Below are positions 7,402 through 13,572 of a stretch of DNA of 22,592 nt, one piece after another. The notes beneath the pieces are model-generated. The model worked only from the letters and a program-made list of their open reading frames with translations. It was not told the DNA's origin and did no database searches. Numbering within the stretch: the stretch's first letter is position 1; the number at the start of each line of letters is the position of its first letter. Source of the DNA: Clostridia bacterium (lineage in GTDB: Bacteria > Bacillota_A > Clostridia > Oscillospirales > CAG-272). The position numbers and the translations under genes were made by a program. The DNA is taken from NCBI GenBank assembly GCA_017936125.1, contig JAGBGE010000026.1, forward strand, positions 1 to 22,592. Reading direction: 5' to 3'.

Positions 7402-8628
7402 TTAGTCGATAGGGTTAATCATTTCAGCGGTTACGGTGATAGTCGCAGTATTGAGTGTCTGCTCACCGCGAGTGATGTTCATAACAACCGTGCTGCCCAC
7501 TCTTGCGGAAAGCATAATGTCGGGGAGCTGGTAGGTCTTGGTGATTTCGTACTTAACACCGTCAACGGTTACCGAGTTGATAATATCGCCGGCCTTAAGA
7601 ACGCTGCTTGCAGCGCTGCCCTCATTTACGCTGTCAACCGTAACTATCTGCGCCTGAACTACGTCGCCGTCAGGACCGATGACAACACCAAGCGAGGACG
7701 CTACGATAGTAACACCGAGCAGAGGACGCTGAATCTGAGTCTTGTCGTCACCGTTGCAGTTGTCGATAATGTTGTCAACGAGATTCTTAACAAGATTAGA
7801 GGGAATAGCGAAGCCGAGGTTATCAATAGTCTCGCCAAGCATCTTCGCGCTTACGAGACCGACAAGCTCGCCCTTGAAGTTGTAAAGACCGCCGCCGGAG
7901 TTACCCTGGTTAACTGCCGCATCTGTTCTGATAACGCGGAGAGTGATGAGGCTGCCGTCAGCGCCCACGAGGTCGAGAGATTCGCTTTCTACGCTGATAA
8001 TACCCTTGGTCACGGACATACCGTATCCCTCGGGGTTGCCGACTACGATAGCCTCGTCGAATACTCTGACGAGCTCGGAGTCACCGAAGGTTGCAGCAAT
8101 AGCGTTGCTCTTTTTGAGCACCTCGCTGCCCGTAACCTTGAGAACTGCGATATCGTTGGTGAGCGAGCCGCCAACGAAGGTAGCGGGGATAGCGTAGCTC
8201 TTGCTCTGCATACCGTAGAGGTAGAGATTTATCTTACTTGCGATGCCATCGTAATAGATTACGTGATAATTTGTGATGATATATGCATCACCCTTCTCCT
8301 TGTCGAGCTGGTAAATAACGCCCGAGCCCGCACCCGGAGTGCCGTCCCAATCCGCGATAATGGAAACGGTAGAGAAGAGAGTCTTCTTCTCAGCCGAAAC
8401 GTCATCGAGCGAGCCGCTTCCCGAATCGGGATAGAATACAGGGGCCTTGATTTCGTCGTCGAATTGGTCGCCGGGAGTGAGAATATTGTTTCCGTCATCG
8501 TCGATGAAGTCGTCAAAGAATCCGTCAAACGAGAATTCAAAGGAGCATGACGACATAACGAACGTAAGTCCGATAACGAGAACAAGAGATAAAATAAGAT
8601 TTATAATGCCTTTACGCGTGATGTTCAT
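7402..8628 (-). CDS. HtrA/DegP-type serine protease with PDZ domain, predicted lipoprotein
   Basis: A 408-residue secreted trypsin-like protease. The N-terminus is a lipoprotein-type signal (basic NITRKG, then a hydrophobic stretch ending VMSSC with Cys28), followed by an acidic low-complexity linker (DDFIDDDGNN). The protease domain carries the complete triad: His122 in ITNYHVI, Asp159 in LTNDIAVLKV, Ser244 in AAVNQGNSGGGL. A single PDZ domain follows (about 302-400), with the carboxylate-loop-like PLLGV and KAGDIINSV. HtrA proteins degrade or refold damaged exported proteins. Bacillota HtrAs are usually anchored by a transmembrane helix, so lipid anchoring is somewhat unusual; the -3 residue of the lipobox is Met, not Leu, which leaves some doubt. 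The ATG at 8628 has AGAAAGGA before it. Members do not need an operon, and this gene is monocistronic. Confidence 0.9.
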   Translation of the reverse strand: MNITRKGIINLILSLVLVIGLTFVMSSCSFEFSFDGFFDDFIDDDGNNILTPGDQFDDEIKAPVFYPDSGSGSLDDVSAEKKTLFSTVSIIADWDGTPGAGSGVIYQLDKEKGDAYIITNYHVIYYDGIASKINLYLYGMQSKSYAIPATFVGGSLTNDIAVLKVTGSEVLKKSNAIAATFGDSELVRVFDEAIVVGNPEGYGMSVTKGIISVESESLDLVGADGSLITLRVIRTDAAVNQGNSGGGLYNFKGELVGLVSAKMLGETIDNLGFAIPSNLVKNLVDNIIDNCNGDDKTQIQRPLLGVTIVASSLGVVIGPDGDVVQAQIVTVDSVNEGSAASSVLKAGDIINSVTVDGVKYEITKTYQLPDIMLSARVGSTVVMNITRGEQTLNTATITVTAEMINPID

Positions 8629-8684
8629 ACAAAAAATCCTTTCTTGCATAATTTTACGAATTTCGCATTTTTTACGAAAAAATA

Positions 8685-8713
8685 TTGACATAAAAATGCT
8701 TTGGTGTTAAAAT
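8685..8713 (+). promoter_or_regulatory. Sigma-A promoter for the SDR/flavin-reductase/regulator operon
   Basis: TTGACA (8685-8690), a 17-base spacer, TAAAAT (8708-8713). An additional TATAAT stands at 8745-8750 without a good -35. The element overlaps the divergent htrA-type promoter. Confidence 0.75.
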
Positions 8714-8740
8714 TATATCATAAAGAAATATAATAATCAA
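8712..8740 (-). promoter_or_regulatory. Sigma-A promoter for the HtrA-like gene
   Basis: Minus strand: TTGATT (8735-8740), a 17-base spacer, TATAAT (8712-8717). The -10 overlaps the -10 of the divergent plus-strand promoter by two bases. Confidence 0.75.
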
Positions 8741-8776
8741 GTGTTATAATGCAAATTTTTGAAAGGAATGAAAAAT

Positions 8777-9544
8777 ATGTCAGTTGCTATAATTACGGGA
8801 GCGTCAAGCGGTATCGGAGCAGATTTCGCGAGAGAGCTCGCGCCGTTTGTAGACGAGCTTTGGCTCGTTGCGAGAAGAAGGGAACGCCTTATCGAGCTTG
8901 GCGAGGAAATAGGTAAAAAATATAAGGTGATTTGCGCAGACCTGTGCGACAAATCGGGAATTGATGAGATAAGAAATGCTCTCGCAGAGGAAAAGCCGAG
9001 TGTAAAATATCTTGTGAATGCGGCGGGATTTGGTGACTTCGGTGCGTTTGACGAGATAGAGGAATACAAGGTCGAGCGTATGATAGACCTCAATGCAAAG
9101 GCGCTGGTGCTGATAACTCATATGACTATTCCTTATATGGAGCGCGGCGGCAGAATTATTGAGCTTGGCAGTGGCTCCTGCTTCACCCCGCTTCCTTATT
9201 TTAATACCTACGCATCGAGCAAGGCGTTCGTGCTTCATTACACCAAGGCGCTGAATTACGAGATAAAGAAATACGGAATTCGCGCGACCTGCTTCTGTCC
9301 CGGCTGGGTGGAAACCGAGTTTATCGTCAAGGCAACCGCTAATGAGGGCGCAACTCACCCGAGCGAGTCTGCGATGCGACCGCTTCTAAGCTCGAAGAAG
9401 GTCGTGCGCGGCTGCGTTCGCGCGGCAAATAAGGGAAAAACGATGTACGTCACGAACTGGTATACTAAATTACAGCATCTGCTCTTTAAGCTGGTGCCGG
9501 ACTGCATACTCACTCGCACGTGGCTTTCAATGGTGAAAAAATGA
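8777..9544 (+). CDS. Short-chain dehydrogenase/reductase (SDR family)
   Basis: A 255-residue NAD(P)-dependent classical SDR. Visible: TGASSGIG at 7-14 (dinucleotide-binding GxxxGxG), DL in ICADLCD, NAAGFGDFG at 81-89, a Ser in IELGSGSC at 132-134, the catalytic pair Tyr145 and Lys149 (TYASSK), and CPGWVETEF. The arginines after the second strand (VARRRERL) suggest NADP(H) use. The substrate cannot be told; the sequence resembles the DltE/YqjQ-like group of oxidoreductases. The ATG at 8777 is chosen because GAAAGGA lies nine bases upstream; the in-frame TTG at 8759 overlaps that site. Its stop overlaps the ATG of the next gene (ATGA at 9541-9544), so the two are translationally coupled. Confidence 0.9.
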   Translation: MSVAIITGASSGIGADFARELAPFVDELWLVARRRERLIELGEEIGKKYKVICADLCDKSGIDEIRNALAEEKPSVKYLVNAAGFGDFGAFDEIEEYKVERMIDLNAKALVLITHMTIPYMERGGRIIELGSGSCFTPLPYFNTYASSKAFVLHYTKALNYEIKKYGIRATCFCPGWVETEFIVKATANEGATHPSESAMRPLLSSKKVVRGCVRAANKGKTMYVTNWYTKLQHLLFKLVPDCILTRTWLSMVKK

Positions 9545-10245
9545 TGAAGAAAAGAAAATCTCTATCCCCCGGCGCTCTTACTGCGCCTATCCCGCCGGCT
9601 ATGGTGACCGTCGGTGATTACGATAACGCAAACGTGCTTACGATAGCCTGGACGGGCATACTCGCCACAGTGCCGCCGAAGACCTATATATCTGTGCGCC
9701 CCTCGCGTCATTCGTATAATATGCTGAAGGAAAACGGCGAATTCGTCATAAATTTGCCGTCAGTATCTCTTGCGAAAACGGTTGATTTCGTCGGAATTTA
9801 CACCGGCAAGAAGATGGATAAATTCGAGAAATGCGCTCTAACGAAGAAAAAAAGCGAGAAGGTCGCGCCCCCCACGATAGCCGAGTGCCCGATAGCCCTC
9901 GAATGCAGAGTGACCGATGTTCTGCCTATGGGCTCGCACGATGTATTTCTCGCTGATATAGTGTCGGTTTCCTGCGACGAGGATATACTTGATGCCGATG
10001 GCAAAATGCGCTTCGAGCGCGCGGATCTGCTGGCATACGCTCACGGTGAATACTATTCGCTCGGTGAGCGAGTAGGTCGCTTCGGCTTCAGCACCGATAA
10101 GCCGAAGAAAAAGGCGGAGAAGCGCGATGACGGAAAGCCGAAATTCTATGAGAACGCGCCGAGAGGCAAGCAGACGAAAAAAGCGACGACCGATAAGAAT
10201 AAGGGTGCGCCCCACGGCAGAAGAAAGCGGGGCGAGAATAAATGA
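9541..10245 (+). CDS. Flavin reductase-like (DIM6/NTAB, FMN-binding split-barrel) family protein
   Basis: A 234-residue protein. The first 180 residues have the FMN-binding flavin-reductase-like pattern: PPAMVTVGD, NVLTIAWTGILATVPPKTYISVRPSRHSYNMLKENGEFVINLPS, then VDFVGIYTGKKMDKF. Such proteins bind FMN and either reduce flavins with NAD(P)H or act as small flavoproteins. The last 50 residues form a Lys/Arg-rich, disordered-looking tail (KPKKKAEKRDDGKPKF through GRRKRGENK) that is not part of the fold and could bind nucleic acid or be a solubility tail. The ATG at 9541 overlaps the preceding stop; ATG 9544 is an equal alternative. Its own stop overlaps the next start (ATGA 10242-10245), so the three genes form a tight operon. 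Confidence 0.85.
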   Translation: MMKKRKSLSPGALTAPIPPAMVTVGDYDNANVLTIAWTGILATVPPKTYISVRPSRHSYNMLKENGEFVINLPSVSLAKTVDFVGIYTGKKMDKFEKCALTKKKSEKVAPPTIAECPIALECRVTDVLPMGSHDVFLADIVSVSCDEDILDADGKMRFERADLLAYAHGEYYSLGERVGRFGFSTDKPKKKAEKRDDGKPKFYENAPRGKQTKKATTDKNKGAPHGRRKRGENK

Positions 10246-10640
10246 ACAAAGAAAACACCGAAGCTATAAGAGAGAAAATACTCTCGCTCGTTGACTCGGA
10301 GTTTGAGAGCGACGCTTCGTTTGAGAGGGAAATGGGACTTGCGGAAAAGACGGTGAACAACTGGCGCAGAGGTCGCTCGGCATCATTTATGCGGATTTTG
10401 CCTGCACTCTCCGCACGGTTTGACATTGGAGTCGGCGAGCTGCTTGATATGCCCTTGCGCAGTGACTCGACAGACCTTTCTGACGATGAATTATCTCTCC
10501 TCACACAGTACAGAAGGAGCAGCACTCTGCCGCCGAAAATGCGGGCAGCGTTAAGAGAAACGCTCGAGGCAACGATAAATCTCTACGTCAGCTCGGCAGG
10601 CGAGCTTTCGGGCAAGCGCACGGGCAGAAAAAAGTCTTGA
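10242..10640 (+). CDS. XRE-like helix-turn-helix regulator
   Basis: A 132-residue protein with an N-terminal lambda-repressor-like helix-turn-helix (EREMGLAEKTVNNWRRGRS, about 26-44; then FMRILPALSARFDIGVGELLDMPL). The C-terminal half (LSDDELSLLTQYRRSSTLPP and on) is helical and charged, of unknown role. It starts inside the stop of the flavin-reductase-like gene (ATGA overlap), so it is co-translated and may control its own operon. The stretch LLDMPL followed by LSD.E is shared with the regulator at 18962, suggesting the two belong to the same subfamily. Its stop codon (10638-10640) is part of the -35 box of the next promoter. DNA target unknown. Confidence 0.8.
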   Translation: MNKENTEAIREKILSLVDSEFESDASFEREMGLAEKTVNNWRRGRSASFMRILPALSARFDIGVGELLDMPLRSDSTDLSDDELSLLTQYRRSSTLPPKMRAALRETLEATINLYVSSAGELSGKRTGRKKS

Positions 10641-10665
10641 CAAGTAAAGCAAAAAGAGATATAAT
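10637..10665 (+). promoter_or_regulatory. Consensus sigma-A promoter of the B12-riboswitch transcript
   Basis: TTGACA (10637-10642), a 17-base spacer, TATAAT (10660-10665): a perfect match at both hexamers. The -35 contains the TGA stop of the preceding regulator gene. The expected start of transcription is about 10672, just before the riboswitch. Confidence 0.88.
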
Positions 10666-10675
10666 ATACTTATCC

Positions 10676-10832
10676 TGAACCGTTTGTGAATTCAAAGCAG
10701 GGAAAGCGCGGTGTAAATCCGCCACAACAGCCATTGCCGTAATTAAGGTGCAGCCGCCTTATGAGTCGGAAGGCCTGCCAGACGGTATTTTGGTGAAGCA
10801 TTCCTTGGGCAAATGGAGGAATAACCGAACGC
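10676..10832 (+). promoter_or_regulatory. Cobalamin (B12) riboswitch aptamer
   Basis: The conserved cobalamin-aptamer blocks are present in order: GCAGGGAA (10697-10704), GCGGTGTAAATCCGCCACA (10707-10725), and the B12 box AGTCGGAAGGCCTGCCA (10764-10780). GCAGG (10697-10701) can pair with CCTGC (10774-10778) of the B12 box. A closing P1-like helix can form from CGTTTG (10681-10686) and CGAACG (10826-10831). Riboswitches of this class bind adenosyl- or other cobalamins and usually switch off genes for B12 uptake or synthesis. It lies in the leader of the lipoprotein/S-component operon at 10929-11947. Confidence 0.93.
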
Positions 10833-10854
10833 ATAGGATTTTAATGCGTTTTTT
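10828..10854 (+). terminator. First hairpin of the riboswitch expression platform
   Basis: AACGCAT (10828-10834) pairs with ATGCGTT (10844-10850), 9-base loop, followed by a T-run ending at 10854. Its left arm overlaps the 3' strand of the P1-like helix (10826-10831), so the two cannot both form. It could be a terminator or an alternate structure sensed by the aptamer. Confidence 0.6.
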
Positions 10855-10855
10855 C

Positions 10856-10883
10856 AGTCCTGCCCTTGTGGCAGGACTTTTTT
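10856..10883 (+). terminator. Second hairpin of the riboswitch expression platform (intrinsic terminator)
   Basis: A perfect 9-bp stem AGTCCTGCC (10856-10864) with GGCAGGACT (10870-10878), 5-base loop, followed by TTTTT. It is a classic intrinsic terminator about 50 bases before the first gene of the operon. Its CCTGCC repeats the hexamer in the B12 box (10774-10779). Confidence 0.88.
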
Positions 10884-10928
10884 GCTTTAGGTGTGTCTTG
10901 AATTTTTAATCAAAGAAAGGCAAGAAAA

Positions 10929-11399
10929 ATGAAAAGAATTTCAGCACTTATATTGGCCGTTATTATGACGGTTATGGCACTCGCTTCCTGCGACCTTATC
11001 TCAATGTTTGGCAAGGTAGCAGAGGAGGGTGACGTTACGGTGGTCGTGGAGAGCGCCGACGGTAGCTTCGAGGTATACAAAACCTATCTCGAAAGCGTTG
11101 AAAATAAGGACGAGGGCGCAAAGGGCGTGATTGAAAATCTCCGCGACAGAGAGGAAAATCCTCTGAATCTCGTTATGGAGGACAGCACCTACGGTGCGTT
11201 TGTTACCGAGATAGGCTCGATAAAGCAGGCAGACGGCGCGTACGTTATGGTATACACATCGGTGAAGTCGGACTCGTACGAGGGCGCGCCGAGCGTGGAG
11301 TATGACGGTATGACGCTCTATCAGTCCGGCGTTGGACTCAGCGGCATGAGCGTCGAGGCGGGTACGGTAATACTCTTCCGCCTAGAGAGCTATTCGTAA
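10929..11399 (+). CDS. DUF4430-like (transcobalamin-like) secreted lipoprotein
   Basis: A 156-residue protein with a lipoprotein signal peptide (MKRISALILAVIMTVMALAS, then Cys21; lipobox LASC), so it is anchored on the outer face of the membrane. The mature part resembles the DUF4430 domain found in transcobalamin-like proteins: VTVVVESADGSFEVYKTYL, GVIENL, STYGAFVTEIGSI, DGAYVMVYTSV, LYQSGVGLSGMSVEAGTVIL. The domain is known from vitamin B12-binding and surface proteins; binding of a corrinoid here is inferred from this resemblance plus the cobalamin riboswitch directly upstream. AGAAAGG precedes the ATG. Its stop TAA overlaps the ATG of the S-component gene by one base (TAATG), so the two are translationally coupled. 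Good support for the lipoprotein; domain call moderate. Confidence 0.72.
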   Translation: MKRISALILAVIMTVMALASCDLISMFGKVAEEGDVTVVVESADGSFEVYKTYLESVENKDEGAKGVIENLRDREENPLNLVMEDSTYGAFVTEIGSIKQADGAYVMVYTSVKSDSYEGAPSVEYDGMTLYQSGVGLSGMSVEAGTVILFRLESYS

Positions 11400-11947
11400 T
11401 GGGCATCGGGAGTAAAAAGGCTTTTGCATCTCCCGCCAGAATGATTGCGTTCGTCGGTATTGCGGCTGCTACCCTCGAATGCGGAAAGCTGGTGCTTTCC
11501 TTTATGCCGAACGTTGAGGTAGTGACGCTTCTTACGGCGCTTTACGGCTACGTTTTCGGTTGGGCGGGAGTGTGCGCGGCGACGGTATTCGTCTGCATTG
11601 AGCCGCTGATATACGGAATAAACAGCTGGGTTATAACCTACTTTATCTATTGGCCGCTTGTGGCCTTCGTCTTTATGATGCTCAGGCGCGCGCGAGTGAA
11701 AAATCGCTGGATAATCACCCTAACGGCAGTAGGCCTTACCGTGTTTTTCGGCATTTTATCTTCTATTATTGACACCACGGTGATGCTTGGCGTGAATGAG
11801 TATTATTTCACGAATCTAATCATTTATTACGCGCGCGGATTCGTTTTTTACGCTGTGCATATTGCTTGCAACGCGGTAATTTTCCCTCTGCTTTTCACAT
11901 TCCTCGCGGGAAAGCTCAGGCTGATAAGACGGAATATGCATATATAA
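11399..11947 (+). CDS. ECF-type transporter substrate-binding (S) component, predicted corrinoid or precursor uptake
   Basis: A 182-residue integral membrane protein with about five or six hydrophobic helices and the layout of ECF S components: ARMIAFVGIAAATLECGKLVLSFMPNVEVVTLLTALYGYVFG near the N-terminus, then GINSWVITYFIYWPLVAFVFMML. S components bind a vitamin in the membrane and associate with a shared EcfA/A'/T energising module, which is not in this window and may be encoded elsewhere. The substrate is inferred from context: the gene shares a cobalamin-riboswitch leader and overlaps the DUF4430-like lipoprotein by one base, which points to cobalamin or a precursor (such as cobinamide or a lower-ligand base). 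A strong terminator follows immediately, so the operon is just these two genes. Confidence 0.75.
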   Translation: MGIGSKKAFASPARMIAFVGIAAATLECGKLVLSFMPNVEVVTLLTALYGYVFGWAGVCAATVFVCIEPLIYGINSWVITYFIYWPLVAFVFMMLRRARVKNRWIITLTAVGLTVFFGILSSIIDTTVMLGVNEYYFTNLIIYYARGFVFYAVHIACNAVIFPLLFTFLAGKLRLIRRNMHI

Positions 11948-11980
11948 TCTCCTCTAATCACCGGAGGAGATTATATTTTT
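11943..11980 (+). terminator. Intrinsic terminator of the B12 operon
   Basis: A 12-bp stem TATAATCTCCTC (11943-11954) and GAGGAGATTATA (11964-11975), 9-base loop, followed by T-run 11976-11981. The left arm overlaps the last codons of the S-component gene. Confidence 0.9.
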
Positions 11981-11982
11981 TC

Positions 11983-12011
11983 TTGACAACGCTAATAATA
12001 TATGATAAAAT
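11983..12011 (+). promoter_or_regulatory. Sigma-A promoter for apbE
   Basis: TTGACA (11983-11988), a 17-base spacer, TAAAAT (12006-12011), directly behind the terminator of the preceding operon. AAGGTGAT (12028-12035) then precedes ATG 12039. Confidence 0.85.
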
Positions 12012-12038
12012 TATTTTATTATTTAACAAGGTGATATA

Positions 12039-13061
12039 ATGAATAACAATGTAAGGATTTGGCGGCTTGTTACCGTATTGCTTGTTTTAGCGGCTACGGC
12101 TTCTGCTCTTTCGGGTTGCAAGAAGGAGATTAAGCCAAAAAATCGCATATTTTACGAATATTTCGACACTGTATCCACTATTTACGATTATTCGGGCGGC
12201 AGCGATGATGATTTTAAGGCAAACGTTGCGCTATTTGAGGAAAGACTCGAGTATTATCACAGGCTTTTTGACATTTATAACGAGTACGACGGTATAAATA
12301 ATCTGGCTACCGTCAACCGTCTTGCCGCTTCGGGCGATGTAAAAGTAGACGAGGCGCTTATTGAGTTCCTTGAATATGCCGTGGAAATTCACGGACTTAC
12401 AGGCGGAAACACCAATATCGCTATGGGCAGCGTGCTTTCAATATGGCATAAGTATCGCGAGGCAGGCAAGGAGATACCCGGCGAGTCGGAGCTTCGCGCG
12501 GCGGCAGAGCATACGGATATAAAAAATCTAGTTATAGACAGAGAGAAACTGACGGTCAGATTCCTTGACTCCCTGATGTCGCTTGACGTTGGCGCTATTG
12601 CCAAGGGCTACGCGGTTGAGCGCATAGCCGAGGAGCTGATAGCGAGAGGTGTCAGCGCATACGTGCTTGACGTAGGCGGTAATCTGCGCGCGATAGGCAG
12701 CAAGATAGACGGCGGCACCTGGCGCACGGGTGTTCAGAATCCGGATTTCACAGCGAAGGAAAGATACGTTTATTATCTTAATATTAAGGACACGTCGGTC
12801 GTCACCTCGGGTGACTATCAGCGATATTATACTGTTGACGGCGTGAGGTATCATCATATAATAAGCAAGGATACCTTGTTGCCTGCCGAATATTTCTCGT
12901 CGGTGACTATCGTGACGAGGGATTCAGGTCTTGCCGATGCGCTCTCGACCGCGCTCTTTAATATGGATTATGAGTCGGGGCTTCAACTCGTTTCTTCGCT
13001 CGATAACGTATCTGCCATTTGGGTTACAAAAGACGGCGAAGTCAAAAAATACGGTATATAA
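12039..13061 (+). CDS. apbE: FAD:protein FMN transferase (ApbE), lipoprotein
   Basis: A 340-residue exported flavin transferase. The signal ends in a lipobox (ALSGC, Cys27), placing the enzyme on the outer face of the membrane. Family signatures: YFDTVSTIYDY at the start of the mature protein, LDVGAIAKGYAVERI (about 187-201, flavin/Mg-binding), YVLDVGGNLRAIG, TSGDYQRYY, HHIISKDT in the position of the usual HI(I/L)DP.TG, and DSGLADALSTALFNM. The enzyme moves FMN from FAD to a Thr side chain of partner proteins such as RnfG/RnfD or NqrB/C-like subunits, or of extracellular electron-transfer flavoproteins; no such partner is in the window. The usual Asp-Pro after HII is replaced by Ser-Lys, a small deviation. 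The next gene follows 31 bases later. Confidence 0.93.
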   Translation: MNNNVRIWRLVTVLLVLAATASALSGCKKEIKPKNRIFYEYFDTVSTIYDYSGGSDDDFKANVALFEERLEYYHRLFDIYNEYDGINNLATVNRLAASGDVKVDEALIEFLEYAVEIHGLTGGNTNIAMGSVLSIWHKYREAGKEIPGESELRAAAEHTDIKNLVIDREKLTVRFLDSLMSLDVGAIAKGYAVERIAEELIARGVSAYVLDVGGNLRAIGSKIDGGTWRTGVQNPDFTAKERYVYYLNIKDTSVVTSGDYQRYYTVDGVRYHHIISKDTLLPAEYFSSVTIVTRDSGLADALSTALFNMDYESGLQLVSSLDNVSAIWVTKDGEVKKYGI

Positions 13062-13092
13062 GCAAACAAATATTTACATTTGAGGTATAAAT

Positions 13093-13572
13093 ATGGAAAA
13101 ACTTCTTGATTTGATGGAAAACAATGCGACGCTAAGCGCCAAGGAAATTGCTCTTATGCTCTCGAAAGAGGAGGGCGATATCAAGGAAATGATAAGAAAG
13201 CTTGAATCTGACGGAGTTATCCTCGGTTACAAGACTATCATCGACTGGGATAAGACCGACAGAGAGTACGTCAACGCGCTTATCGAGGTCAAGGTTATGC
13301 CGCAGCGTGACGACGGCTTTGATAAAATTGCCGAGAAGATTCAGAACTACCCCGAGATAAAGGGACTTTACCTTATGAGCGGCGGCTTCGATTTCACCGT
13401 GCTTATTGAGGGAAAGACTATGAAGGAGGTAGCTTATTTCGTGGCGAGAAAGCTTGCGCCTGTTGAATACGTTACTGCAACCGCAACGCACTTTGTTCTC
13501 AAAACCTATAAGGACAAGGGCGTTATCTACAACACACCCAAAAAAGATCCGAGGGATAATTCTTGCATATGA
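13093..13572 (+). CDS. Lrp/AsnC family transcriptional regulator
   Basis: A 159-residue feast/famine regulator. The N-terminal winged helix-turn-helix (residues 1-50: LLDLMENNATLSAKEIALML, then EEGDIKEMIRKLESDGVILGY) is followed by the RAM ligand-binding domain (YVNALIEVKV, KIQNYPEIKGLYLMSGGFDFTVLIEGKTMKEV, and an ATATHFVLKTYKDKG end). The family senses amino acids and controls their metabolism. The gene overlaps the downstream aminotransferase start (ATGA 13569-13572), a Lrp-aminotransferase pairing seen in many Clostridia, so it probably regulates that gene in response to an amino acid. GAGGT precedes the ATG. No separate promoter is evident in the 31-base gap after apbE. Confidence 0.92.
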   Translation: MEKLLDLMENNATLSAKEIALMLSKEEGDIKEMIRKLESDGVILGYKTIIDWDKTDREYVNALIEVKVMPQRDDGFDKIAEKIQNYPEIKGLYLMSGGFDFTVLIEGKTMKEVAYFVARKLAPVEYVTATATHFVLKTYKDKGVIYNTPKKDPRDNSCI

